A stretch of 11,463 nucleotides of DNA from an uncultured Selenomonadaceae bacterium (lineage in GTDB: Bacteria; Bacillota; Negativicutes; Selenomonadales; Selenomonadaceae). Of this stretch, positions 5,749 to 11,463 are shown piece after piece. Location: contig CACZOL010000062.1 in NCBI GenBank assembly GCA_902782705.1, forward strand, positions 1-11,463, in the 5' to 3' direction. The position numbers and the translations under genes are program-made. The notes below the pieces were generated by a model. The model was not told where the DNA came from. It saw only the letters and a program-made list of their open reading frames with translations, and made no database searches. Numbering within the stretch: the first letter of the stretch is position 1; each line of letters starts with the position of its first letter.

Positions 5749-6263
5749 GCATTTCCTTTTTTCAAATAATAGGCGAGCTTCTTATCCGTCCGCAGCGCAA
5801 ACTCTTTTGCCTCTGCGAGATCGGCTTCGTCCGGGTGACCGATGGAATTTTTCCAGCCCTGCGATTTCGCGTGGGGATCGTTCGCCGCAAGTTTCGCGCG
5901 CTTCTCACGCACAGCCTCCGGCACCTGTCCCTGACACTCGAACACATTCAACACGCGGCAGTCCTTCCCGAGACATGCCGCCGCCCGCGCAAACGCCGTC
6001 ACCGAATGCTCGCTGCGGTTGTCCGCCGAATGGGTCTCCATGAGCGCCACATGCACGCCGGTCAGCTGTGAAAGATACGCCGCCGTCTTCGGATCCGGAC
6101 CGCCGCGCCAAAGCCAGTAGCCGACCGCCACCGCATCATATCCCTCCGGCGTCCCCGCGTCCTCCACCCGCGTCAGCGTCCCGCCTACCGCTTCGCAAAA
6201 CGCCTCGGCGACCTTCTTCGTATTTCCCGTAACAGAAGAATAAACGACAAGCCAACGACTCAT
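5745..6263 (-). CDS. flavodoxin (Flavodoxin_3 / BilS-like)
   Basis: A 172-residue single-domain flavodoxin that would carry electrons through bound FMN in the cytoplasm. The FMN phosphate loop is YSSVTGNTKKV (8-18). AVGYWLWRGGPD (46-57), FECQGQVP (108-115) and the late GHPDEADL (152-159) are the pattern of the Flavodoxin_3 family, which includes BilS, the flavodoxin encoded with bilirubin reductase in gut bacteria. No reductase gene is adjacent, so the redox partner is unknown. The ATG at 6261-6263 is chosen because GGGAGGGAG lies just upstream and the flavodoxin fold starts there; a longer in-frame extension to 6428 runs back through the upstream terminator and is not supported. The promoter at 6290-6298 makes it a single-gene unit. 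Confidence 0.88.
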   Translation of the reverse strand: MSRWLVVYSSVTGNTKKVAEAFCEAVGGTLTRVEDAGTPEGYDAVAVGYWLWRGGPDPKTAAYLSQLTGVHVALMETHSADNRSEHSVTAFARAAACLGKDCRVLNVFECQGQVPEAVREKRAKLAANDPHAKSQGWKNSIGHPDEADLAEAKEFALRTDKKLAYYLKKGNA

Positions 6264-6289
6264 AACAATCTCCCTCCCCAATCCTATGT

Positions 6290-6298
6290 ATTGTAACA
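6290..6298 (-). promoter_or_regulatory. flavodoxin promoter (extended -10)
   Basis: On the minus strand TGTTACAAT (6290-6298) is an extended -10 element just downstream of the preceding terminator. No good -35 is seen at 16-18 bases. Confidence 0.55.
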
Positions 6299-6310
6299 TA
6301 TATTTTCGAC

Positions 6311-6343
6311 AAAAAACGGCGACACATTTTTCGTGCCGCCGTT
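6311..6343 (-). terminator. terminator after the CobN-like gene
   Basis: AACGGCGACAC (6315-6325) pairs with GTGCCGCCGTT (6333-6343) with one mismatch. On the minus strand the stem is followed by six T (6311-6316). It starts ten bases after the TAA of the CobN-like gene. Confidence 0.85.
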
Positions 6344-6352
6344 CTGTTTTTC

Positions 6353-7438
6353 TTACGCCTGTTCCCGATTCGCCTTTGCGCGCTCGCGCCGGATCCTTTT
6401 CGGCTGCTCCAGCGAACGATACAGCCACGAAAGCTCCGTGCGCGTCTTCAAGCTTGCGCGCCAGCGCGACCCGCGCGTCGCGGCGATAAGACTCCCCGTC
6501 AAATGACGAAGCGCCCCCGGGCAGGATTCACGCAGCCATCGCTGCACCGCCGGATGAAGCGCGTACGTCCGTGCCAGCGCCTCGTACATCCAGCCGTCCA
6601 GTCCGTGACAAAGCGCGTCCCATTGACAGCTTCGCGCCACATACGCCGCCAGCGCCATCGCGCCGCGTCGCCCGTGCACCGCCACGCCTTCGATGAAAAG
6701 CGGATTCATCGCCTCGCTGCGGAAACGGCGTCGAATCTCCTCCGCGTCGTCGAACGACGTCCGCATACGGCGCGGCCACTCGCAGCGCGCCGAAAACATC
6801 CTCTCCGCTGCAAAGTATTCCGTCGCCTCCGCTGCGACGCGTAAAAGCAAATCCGTCAGTGCAGCGCGATTTTCGCACGCGTCATTTTTCGCCGCCGTAT
6901 ATGCCGACGCCCGTGAATAATCCTCCGCATCCATGACAGCAAAAAGAGCGCGCAGGCGATCAAGCAGCGCGTCATAGAACTGCCCGCACGTCTGTCCGGC
7001 TTCCGTCATCAGCCCCGGATGCTCGCAAAGCTCCTCCGGCGTATATCCTTCCGCATCCGCGAAAAAACGAAGCAATTCGCCGGACGCGCCGTAGCCCTCA
7101 TGCGCCAGAAGCGCCAGATACTCGACACGCGCCTCGCCCGCAGGAAGCGGCCCCTCCGCGAGTCCCGTGCGAATCGGACTGTGCTTCAGCTCGCAAACCG
7201 TCCGATAGAGCATCGCCGCGTAAGCGTCAAACTCCCATTCCTCCGAGTCGTCCGAAAAATGACAAGCCGCCGCGCACTTCCTGACCTTCGCCTTGATCGT
7301 CTCCAAATCCCAAGGCTCGATTACGCGCAGATGAAAATACGCGGTCAGCATATACTCCAGCTCCGCGATATCTCCAAAACTGCCTGCCATTCGCATCGGC
7401 GGCTGCAAATATTCCGCTCTCTCCTGCTTCATGTCCAT
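6353..7438 (-). CDS. internally deleted CobN-like protein (mini-CobN)
   Basis: CobN is the large (about 1200-1400 residue) tetrapyrrole-binding subunit of the ATP-dependent cobaltochelatase, related to BchH. This 361-residue protein resembles two separate parts of it. Residues about 25-165 match the middle region: a YF-x-DP-like segment, CELKHSPIRTGL (82-93, compare the family's LCELK..QIRDGL), then a segment like the LLxALxR part with GLM..AGQTCGQF. Residues about 245-330 match the extreme C-terminus: NPLFIEGVAVHGRRGAM (245-261), GWMYEALARTYALHP, CPGALRHLTGSL and RGSRWR. The several hundred residues normally between them are missing. A basic tail follows. The function is not known; it could be a degenerate subunit, a tetrapyrrole-binding accessory of the neighbouring CbiK, or a remnant. 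It follows cbiK after a terminator-like hairpin. The ATG at 7438 lacks a nearby Shine-Dalgarno; an in-frame TTG at 7447 is an alternative. Family resemblance was judged by eye. Confidence 0.65.
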   Translation of the reverse strand: MDMKQERAEYLQPPMRMAGSFGDIAELEYMLTAYFHLRVIEPWDLETIKAKVRKCAAACHFSDDSEEWEFDAYAAMLYRTVCELKHSPIRTGLAEGPLPAGEARVEYLALLAHEGYGASGELLRFFADAEGYTPEELCEHPGLMTEAGQTCGQFYDALLDRLRALFAVMDAEDYSRASAYTAAKNDACENRAALTDLLLRVAAEATEYFAAERMFSARCEWPRRMRTSFDDAEEIRRRFRSEAMNPLFIEGVAVHGRRGAMALAAYVARSCQWDALCHGLDGWMYEALARTYALHPAVQRWLRESCPGALRHLTGSLIAATRGSRWRASLKTRTELSWLYRSLEQPKRIRRERAKANREQA

Positions 7439-7445
7439 TCGTGTC

Positions 7446-7482
7446 AAAAAGAGCTGCCGCAGAAAAAATCTGTCGGCAGCTC
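7446..7482 (-). terminator. terminator-like hairpin between cbiK and the CobN-like gene
   Basis: On the minus strand GAGCTGCCG pairs with CGGCAGCTC (7474-7482 with 7451-7459), with an inner CAGA/TCTG stem and a 5-base loop, then five U (7446-7450). A strong ribosome site AAGGAGGA (7483-7490) lies directly before it and the CobN-like ATG follows 12 bases after the stem. Confidence 0.8.
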
Positions 7483-7502
7483 TCCTCCTTCAAATCATAC
7501 TC

Positions 7503-8510
7503 TTATTTTGCCTGCAAAGCGTCCCACGCCTCGTTGGCGCGCGCAACATAAAGATTGCGAATCTCCGGGTTCTCTCCGAGACCATGCAGATAGGTGCGGA
7601 CCTTGAAGCCCTCTTTCTCCAGGATCGACTTATGCGAATCCGGCTCGGCTCCCGCCATGTCGTTCGTCGCGTGATCGCCGGCCACCATCATGATCGGAAC
7701 CAAAAGTACCTTCTTGTAGCCCTTCCTCTTCAGGCGGTGAATGGCGTTCTCCAAATTCGGCCAGCCCTCGACCGTATAGACGTACGCATTCCGCATCGGC
7801 GGCGTCGTCAGATGGAAGCGGCTGTTGATGACCGGATAATAAGCGTTCGCCGGATGCGGCGTGCCGTGCGCCATGAAGAGCACAGCCTCGTCCTTCGCCA
7901 GCTTCGCATCCTTCAGCTCCCACTGAAGCGCCTTGACGAAATCAAGGACGTCGTCGCGCTGCTCTTCCTGACCCATCCAGTACATGAGCGGCTCGCCCAG
8001 CGTCATCTTCTTGAACTCATTCTTATACTGGTTGAACACAGCCGTGTCATACGCATATTCCATGCCCGGAATAACGTCCAGAGACGTCAGCGCTACGCGG
8101 GTATAACCTTCTTCTTTCAGCTGCTCCAGCGCTTCCTCCGGCGTCGGATACTTGATGCCTTCCTTCGCCTGGATGCGGTCGATGATAATATGCGACGTAA
8201 ACGCAGTTACCACCTTCACGCCCGGATGCGCCGCCTGGATCGCGGCAACCGTCGCGTCGATCGTCTTCGCGCGCGTCTCTTTGTACGTCGTGCCGAAGCT
8301 CATGACCACGATCGCGTCATTGTTCTCAAGGTTCTGGAGCTCAGGCGTCGAGTGCACCAGCACGCCGATCTGCGCCGCCTGCTTCAAAGCGGGCGTCGGA
8401 GCCTTGACCTCTTCGCTCAGCGTGTACGCCGCCGAAGCCGTCGCCGAGAAGCCGACCAAAGTAGTGCATGCCAGAGAAGCCGCTAAAAGATTCTTCCAAG
8501 ATTTCCTCAT
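7503..8510 (-). CDS. cbiK: secreted (periplasmic) sirohydrochlorin cobaltochelatase, CbiK family
   Basis: CbiK inserts cobalt into sirohydrochlorin on the anaerobic B12 route; it is a class II chelatase needing no ATP. The 335-residue product has an N-terminal signal peptide, MRKSWKNLLAASLACTTLVG then FSATASAA, with a likely cut near residue 27 or 28. The CbiK fold follows: VVMSFGTTYKETRAKTID (68-85), FMAHGTPHPANAYY (212-225) and VPIMMVAGDHATNDMAG (271-287). His215 and His280 correspond to the two catalytic histidines of the Salmonella enzyme. Exported CbiK (CbiKP) is known in Desulfovibrio, where it is periplasmic and binds haem; the signal peptide makes this one similar. The ribosome site is AGGAGAGGG. 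The gene lies in a B12-riboswitch operon. Metal (cobalt or iron) cannot be decided from sequence. Confidence 0.92.
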   Translation of the reverse strand: MRKSWKNLLAASLACTTLVGFSATASAAYTLSEEVKAPTPALKQAAQIGVLVHSTPELQNLENNDAIVVMSFGTTYKETRAKTIDATVAAIQAAHPGVKVVTAFTSHIIIDRIQAKEGIKYPTPEEALEQLKEEGYTRVALTSLDVIPGMEYAYDTAVFNQYKNEFKKMTLGEPLMYWMGQEEQRDDVLDFVKALQWELKDAKLAKDEAVLFMAHGTPHPANAYYPVINSRFHLTTPPMRNAYVYTVEGWPNLENAIHRLKRKGYKKVLLVPIMMVAGDHATNDMAGAEPDSHKSILEKEGFKVRTYLHGLGENPEIRNLYVARANEAWDALQAK

Positions 8511-8581
8511 GAATAACCCTCTCCTATCTTGCTGATTTGCATATTTTCAGCCTTTTCACCTGGAAAAAGCCGCAAAAGCCG

Positions 8582-8947
8582 TTACACGACGACGCGGACG
8601 TCCGCCACGCCGAATGCCTCCCGAAACTTCGGGATAAAGTCGCGCTCCAAAAGCGACCGCTGCATAAAGCTCTTCGCCACCACAAGAACCGACTGCGCGT
8701 TCCGCGTCAGATTCGGAAGCTCCGAAATATGTTTCGCGTACGCCTCCTCGCCGATGGCCGCACGAAGCTTCTTCAGCCCCTCCAAGAGCTCAGGGCTCTT
8801 CGCAGCGAGCCTCGCTTCAAGCGGCGTCAATTCCACCGTCGAGAGAGTCGGATCTGCACACCATTCCTCTTCGACGCCGCGAGAAGCCGGGCTTGCTGCT
8901 TTCGGCATCTTCAATGGCTCTAAAATCTTGCGTTCTTTTGTGCTCAT
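8582..8947 (-). CDS. small protein with DnaA domain-I-like C-terminal half
   Basis: A 121-residue cytoplasmic protein with no signal peptide or membrane segment. The first 45 residues are polar and proline-rich (KILEPLKMPKAASPASRG) and probably disordered. Residues about 53-121, LLEGLKKLRAAIGEEAYAKH through SVLVVAKSFMQRSLLERDFI to FGVADVRVVV, follow the spacing of the DnaA N-terminal domain (helix, Y/F-x-x-x-I, L-x-x-x-A-x-x-F, ending in V-R-V). That domain is a protein-interaction module. The match is by pattern only and weak; the function is unknown. The ATG at 8947 has AAGGTGG seven bases upstream. It is the first gene after the cobalamin riboswitch leader and is followed by cbiK after 71 bases. 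Its presence in a B12-controlled unit is odd for a replication-like domain. Confidence 0.6.
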   Translation of the reverse strand: MSTKERKILEPLKMPKAASPASRGVEEEWCADPTLSTVELTPLEARLAAKSPELLEGLKKLRAAIGEEAYAKHISELPNLTRNAQSVLVVAKSFMQRSLLERDFIPKFREAFGVADVRVVV

Positions 8948-9086
8948 AATCTGTCCACCTTTCTTTCCCCGCATGAAGCGGAATATAAATCACGCTTAAG
9001 GGCGACAATCGCACTAAAGCGTCGCTGAAAAAGGGAAGCCGCCGAAATCCGCTCCGGAGGCCCGCCGCAAACGCGGCGTCGAGAAA
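8948..9086 (-). promoter_or_regulatory. untranslated leader with GC-rich hairpins upstream of the 121-residue gene
   Basis: This stretch holds CGCCGC-AAAC-GCGGCG (9063-9078) and GGCGAC...GTCGC (9001-9025), but no credible gene. It continues the long leader of the B12-controlled operon up to the ribosome site at about 8955-8961. Confidence 0.5.
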
Positions 9087-9146
9087 AAATGTATGAGCAA
9101 TGTTTCTCCATAGAGCTGAAACCATGGAGAAAACCTTTCGACAAAA
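9087..9146 (-). repeat. hairpin module, copy 1 (gene-proximal)
   Basis: About 60 bases nearly identical to copy 2 at 9233-9294. The core hairpin pairs TTCTCCATAG (9104-9113) with CCATGGAGAA (9122-9131) around the loop AGCTGAAA (plus-strand reading; TTTCAGCT in the minus-strand RNA). The flank GTATGAGCA is shared with copy 2. Relative to copy 2, two stem pairs change on both sides and a third becomes a G-U pair. Confidence 0.8.
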
Positions 9147-9232
9147 TAAAAACCGTCCCTCAAAAAAAGAGGAGGGAGGCCGGAGGAAAGCCCTCCGGCC
9201 CGGGCCGCAAAGCAGCCCGATAAAAATGAATG
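9147..9232 (-). promoter_or_regulatory. GC-rich hairpins between the two repeat copies
   Basis: Perfect hairpin GGCCGGAGG-AAAGC-CCTCCGGCC (9178-9200), then GGGC.GC-AAA-GC.GCCC (9202-9218). A CCCTC/GAGGG hairpin (9157-9176) is followed on the minus strand by ACGG and TTTTTATTTTG and could be a second, weak terminator. Confidence 0.5.
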
Positions 9233-9294
9233 AAATGTATGAGCAGTGCTTCCCTATGGAGCTGAAACCATAGGGAAAAACCTTGTGACAAAAA
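9233..9294 (-). repeat. hairpin module, copy 2 (riboswitch-proximal)
   Basis: Core hairpin TTCCCTATGG (9250-9259) with CCATAGGGAA (9268-9277), 10 perfect pairs, loop AGCTGAAA. It begins directly after the U-tract of the riboswitch terminator. The spacing to copy 1 is 146 bases. Confidence 0.8.
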
Positions 9295-9325
9295 CAAAAG
9301 CTCTTTCCCGCGAACGGAAAAGAGC
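9288..9325 (-). terminator. intrinsic terminator of the cobalamin riboswitch
   Basis: On the minus strand GCTCTTTTCC, a 6-base loop and GGGAAAGAGC (9325 to 9300) form a 10-pair stem with one G-U pair, followed by TTTTGTTTTTG. It sits about 80 bases after the aptamer and is the likely expression platform: B12 bound, transcription stops. Confidence 0.8.
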
Positions 9326-9404
9326 AATAAAAGCACGATGAAAATAGCCCGAAATCGGGCCGCTTCGTCGAAGCGCTTTCTTCAATCCCCTTCCCCATCC
9401 CTCG

Positions 9405-9575
9405 CAGGTTCAAACGGTGATCGTCGATCGGGCAGTTCTCCTGACTCCAGTTCATCGCTTCTCTGCGCCTTCCCAAGGTATTCCCCAGTGGACTATTGCA
9501 AAGTCGCTCCCTGATACAGTGGCGGGACCGCGCCGGCCTTGCACCGGCTTTTCTATTAAGTCTTCGACACCCAAT
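9405..9575 (-). ncRNA. cobalamin (adenosylcobalamin-type) riboswitch
   Basis: On the minus strand the aptamer landmarks occur in order: GCCGGTGCAAGGCCGGC (near 9532-9548), GCGGTCCCGCCACTGT (near 9516-9532, with the conserved GCCACTG at 9517-9523), a CAGGGAGC segment, and the B12 box AGTCAGGAGAACTGCCC (9430-9446). The riboswitch binds coenzyme B12 and represses what follows. Here the controlled genes are the 121-residue protein, cbiK and probably the CobN-like gene. Downstream of the aptamer are two small hairpins, CGCTTC/GAAGCG (9361-9375) and GCCCG/CGGGC (9347-9360), before the terminator. Outer ends of the aptamer are approximate. Confidence 0.95.
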
Positions 9576-9617
9576 CCAATCATTATTCACTTTTCAATGT
9601 CATCTTCTGACAAAGCC

Positions 9618-9646
9618 ATCATAGCACCGTGCTATGGATAAGTCAA
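9618..9646 (-). promoter_or_regulatory. promoter of the B12-controlled operon
   Basis: On the minus strand TTGACT (9641-9646), 17 bases, then TATGAT (9618-9623), predicted start near 9611. This gives a leader of about 660 bases before the first gene. Confidence 0.85.
9620..9636. promoter_or_regulatory. palindromic operator candidate in the promoter spacer
   Basis: CATAGCAC-C-GTGCTATG is a perfect 8+1+8 palindrome lying between the -35 and -10 elements and overlapping the -10. This is a typical place for a repressor dimer site. The regulator is not recognised. Confidence 0.55.
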
Positions 9647-9722
9647 TACATTTCTGAAAAATACCGGAAAATGGCGACAGCCAATTCAAAAGATTACCAG
9701 ATATTGCGAAGAATAAATCCGC

Positions 9723-11381
9723 TCACCATATCTTTCCTAAGATGAACCACATCCGGTCCTTCGACTTCGCGTCGCTCGACATATTCTCAAAGCCGCCGAT
9801 TCTGCGCGCATAGTCAAACCGCGCGAACCAGTCGTTCGGCCTCGTATAGCTGACGCCGACGCCCCAGCCTTTCAGCGTCGTCGTGCCGTTGACAAAGCCC
9901 CTCGGCGTACTGTGCATCATGCGCGTCGTGCCCGCGTCGAAATACGTACTGAGCGTCAGCCCCGGCAGCTTCGTATGATACCGGAGCTCCAACGTGCCGA
10001 GCACGCCCTCGTCGCCGGACGCCTCGCCCTGCGGATACGCGCGCACGCCGTTGGCGCCGCCGAGATACATTTCTTCCGAGCTGTCGAGATTGCTGAACGC
10101 CGTTTGCCCGGAAAGCTTCAACATAATATCCGTCTGATGCCCGAGCGCCTGCACGCCAGTCACCGTCGCTTCCGCCTTCGCGAAAGAACCGTCCGTCCGC
10201 GTCTGCCGCGTAAACTCCTTCGCCCGCTCCGACTCGCCTGCCAGCGTTCCCGCCGTCACCGTCGCGCTGTAATCCAGATACGTGCCCTGCCAGCGGTTAT
10301 AGCCTTCCATTCCGACATGAACGCCGTGCGAATGCTTCGTGGAATTCAGCGACGGGAACTGATCGAGATCGTCCTTCAGCTTGCGGTAATCATACCCGAA
10401 CCGCCATTCCAGCTTCCGATCGTCCAGATGGAAAATCGGGCGGCTGCCGAAAAGGCTGATGGTGTGCGCCGTACCGTTCGCCCCGAGCGTGCGCATCGCG
10501 CCGCCGAGCGTATAATCCATACGGCTGAATCCGAGGCCGAGCTTCGTGCCGCCGTGTCCGACCACCGTTTCATAGTTGACATAATAATTGTGCAGCTTAT
10601 CATTGGACGTCATCGCGCCCACATTGATGCGCGCCCCCGTGCCTCCGACATTGTACAGGCTCTCCTGCACGCCGAACCGATACTCGCCCGAAGACTTCGA
10701 GCCATAGTTCTCCGCGTACAATACCGTATTCGACCGCTTGCCGTCCTCCACGCGCACCGTCAAATCGCTCGTCCCGAAATCCTTGCCCGGACTCAGAACG
10801 CCGATCGCCTTCGCGCCGGAAATATCGGAAATCGAATACAGCGCCGTCTCCAAAGACGCCGTGCGGATGATGTCGCCCTTTTTCAGCCCGTGTAAGAATC
10901 CGCGAATCACGCGCTCCGAAAGACGGCTGTTGTTCTCGATCCGCACCTCGCCGTACCGGCCCGGGATCACCTTGATCGTCACCGTGCCGTCCTTGCTCTC
11001 CTGCACGGGCAAATACGCCGCCGAAGCCGGATAGCCGTTGGAGCGGCAATACGCCGTCACCTTGTCCACCGTCTGATTAAACGCGGACAGCGTCGTCTCC
11101 ACGCCCACGCTCTGAGACAAAATGCGCGCCAAAACCTCTTTATTCAGCTTCAGCTCCTGCGCGTCCAGCCGCACATTTGAAATCGTGAAACGAACCTCCG
11201 GCGCTTCCGACGCGGCGGGCAAATTGCTCTCCACCTTCGCGTCCGCCTGCGGCTGCGATTTCTCGATCTCCTCGCCCGGTCTTGACAGCGACGGAGCCGC
11301 ATCTGCCGTTCCTCCCCATGCGCCAAGCATGACGGCTGCCGCTACCCCAAGAGACAGCCTACGGAAGAATTTCGCCTTCAT
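9723..11381 (-). CDS. TpsB / ShlB / FhaC-family outer-membrane transporter (two-partner secretion)
   Basis: TpsB proteins are 16-strand outer-membrane barrels that export a large TpsA partner through periplasmic POTRA domains. The 552-residue product is the usual length. A signal peptide (MKAKFFRRLSLGVAAAVMLG then AWGGTADA|A, cut near residue 28) is followed by a polar linker. A POTRA-type region spans about residues 64-215, with VRFTISNVRLD and the RSNGYPASAAYLP (113-125) and IPGRYGEVRIEN segments. The barrel runs to the end. GGANGVRAYPQGEA (441-454) is the conserved VRGY/VRGF-like motif of the inward-folded L6 loop, and the final WFILGKIW ends in an aromatic residue, as expected for a BAM-assembled barrel. 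The ATG at 11381 is chosen over a TTG two codons upstream because AGGGGG lies eight bases before it. The gene starts 31 bases after an upstream gene that could be the partner. Confidence 0.9.
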   Translation of the reverse strand: MKAKFFRRLSLGVAAAVMLGAWGGTADAAPSLSRPGEEIEKSQPQADAKVESNLPAASEAPEVRFTISNVRLDAQELKLNKEVLARILSQSVGVETTLSAFNQTVDKVTAYCRSNGYPASAAYLPVQESKDGTVTIKVIPGRYGEVRIENNSRLSERVIRGFLHGLKKGDIIRTASLETALYSISDISGAKAIGVLSPGKDFGTSDLTVRVEDGKRSNTVLYAENYGSKSSGEYRFGVQESLYNVGGTGARINVGAMTSNDKLHNYYVNYETVVGHGGTKLGLGFSRMDYTLGGAMRTLGANGTAHTISLFGSRPIFHLDDRKLEWRFGYDYRKLKDDLDQFPSLNSTKHSHGVHVGMEGYNRWQGTYLDYSATVTAGTLAGESERAKEFTRQTRTDGSFAKAEATVTGVQALGHQTDIMLKLSGQTAFSNLDSSEEMYLGGANGVRAYPQGEASGDEGVLGTLELRYHTKLPGLTLSTYFDAGTTRMMHSTPRGFVNGTTTLKGWGVGVSYTRPNDWFARFDYARRIGGFENMSSDAKSKDRMWFILGKIW

Positions 11382-11412
11382 CCCCAAATCCCCCTACGTT
11401 CATTTTGCCCTC

Positions 11413-11463
11413 TTATCCGATCATCTGATCCAGATTCACCGCATCGCCGAGCGTCTCGATCCC
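11413..11463 (-). CDS. C-terminal end of an unidentified gene (runs off the right edge)
   Basis: An open frame enters from the right edge and ends GIETLGDAVNLDQMIG with a TAA at 11413-11415. Being 31 bases upstream of the TpsB gene on the same strand, it is probably co-transcribed. TpsA partners are often encoded next to TpsB, so this could be its end, but 16 residues are too few to identify it, and the frame itself could be chance. Confidence 0.4.
   Translation of the reverse strand, partial: GIETLGDAVNLDQMIG

Noticed and set aside
6264..6428. N-terminal extension of the flavodoxin up to 6428
   Set aside because: It would be translated through the preceding terminator and the flavodoxin promoter, overlaps the end of the CobN-like gene, and adds residues that do not resemble flavodoxin.
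8511..8581. Terminator between the 121-residue gene and cbiK
   Set aside because: A CGGCTTTT/AAAAGGCTG pairing exists but relies on G-U pairs and lacks a U-tract, so the two genes are taken as one operon.
9090..9224. Plus-strand 44-codon frame starting MYEQCFSIELKPW
   Set aside because: It begins in hairpin copy 1 and has no ribosome site; the matching frame in copy 2 stops after 12 codons, so the conserved words follow from the repeat rather than from coding.
9087..9294. CRISPR array or integron attC sites
   Set aside because: Only two copies, imperfect, with internal symmetry and long non-unique spacers; no cas or integrase gene and no conserved attC end motifs.
8817..9590. 257-codon minus-strand open frame across the cobalamin riboswitch
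   Set aside because: It translates the riboswitch, its terminator and both hairpin modules, and overlaps the 121-residue gene in another frame. Its apparent internal peptide repeat is explained by the tandem hairpin modules, whose differences preserve base pairing.
9673..9722. Terminator after the TpsB gene
   Set aside because: Only a short TGGC/GCCA stem followed by four T is present; too weak to call.

Overview
The window most likely comes from a diderm firmicute of the Negativicutes, probably a Selenomonas-like genus. Three things point there. Promoters and Shine-Dalgarno sites are of firmicute type, with several near-consensus TTGACA/TATAAT promoters at 17-base spacing and GGAGG sites. 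There is an outer-membrane two-partner-secretion transporter with a signal peptide, so the cell has an outer membrane. There is a firmicute-style type I toxin/antisense locus. DNA is moderately GC-rich. Genus is inference; no database was consulted. Almost every protein gene is on the minus strand; the one clear exception is a 31-residue toxin gene at 5539-5634.

Read in the direction of transcription (right to left), the window opens at 11463 with the last 16 codons of an unidentified gene, then a TpsB/FhaC-like outer-membrane transporter (9723-11381). Next is a B12-responsive block. It has a strong promoter with a palindrome in its spacer (9618-9646), a cobalamin riboswitch (about 9405-9575) and an intrinsic terminator (9288-9325). 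Two tandem copies of a covarying hairpin module follow (9233-9294 and 9087-9146). The genes are a 121-residue protein with a DnaA-domain-I-like C-terminal half, a secreted CbiK-type cobaltochelatase, a terminator-like hairpin, and a 361-residue protein that looks like an internally deleted CobN. The shared theme is tetrapyrrole metal chelation repressed by B12.

Then comes a Flavodoxin_3/BilS-like flavodoxin (5745-6263). Its stop codon lies inside the promoter of an antisense RNA that runs against a plus-strand holin-like toxin gene (type I toxin-antitoxin locus, about 5392-5748). The toxin promoter is divergent from the purE promoter.

The left half is a purine-biosynthesis cluster in the order purE-purC-purM-purN-purH-purD, all on the minus strand. 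purC to purD are tightly packed (1-base gap, 8-base overlap, 16-base gap, then 49 bases). purE is separated from purC by a terminator overlapping its own 3' end and a run of four more hairpins. purH encodes only the IMP cyclohydrolase half of the usual bifunctional enzyme, and purF, purK, purB and purSQL are not in the window. The left edge holds the beginning of rpsB (ribosomal protein S2) behind its own promoter and a structured leader.
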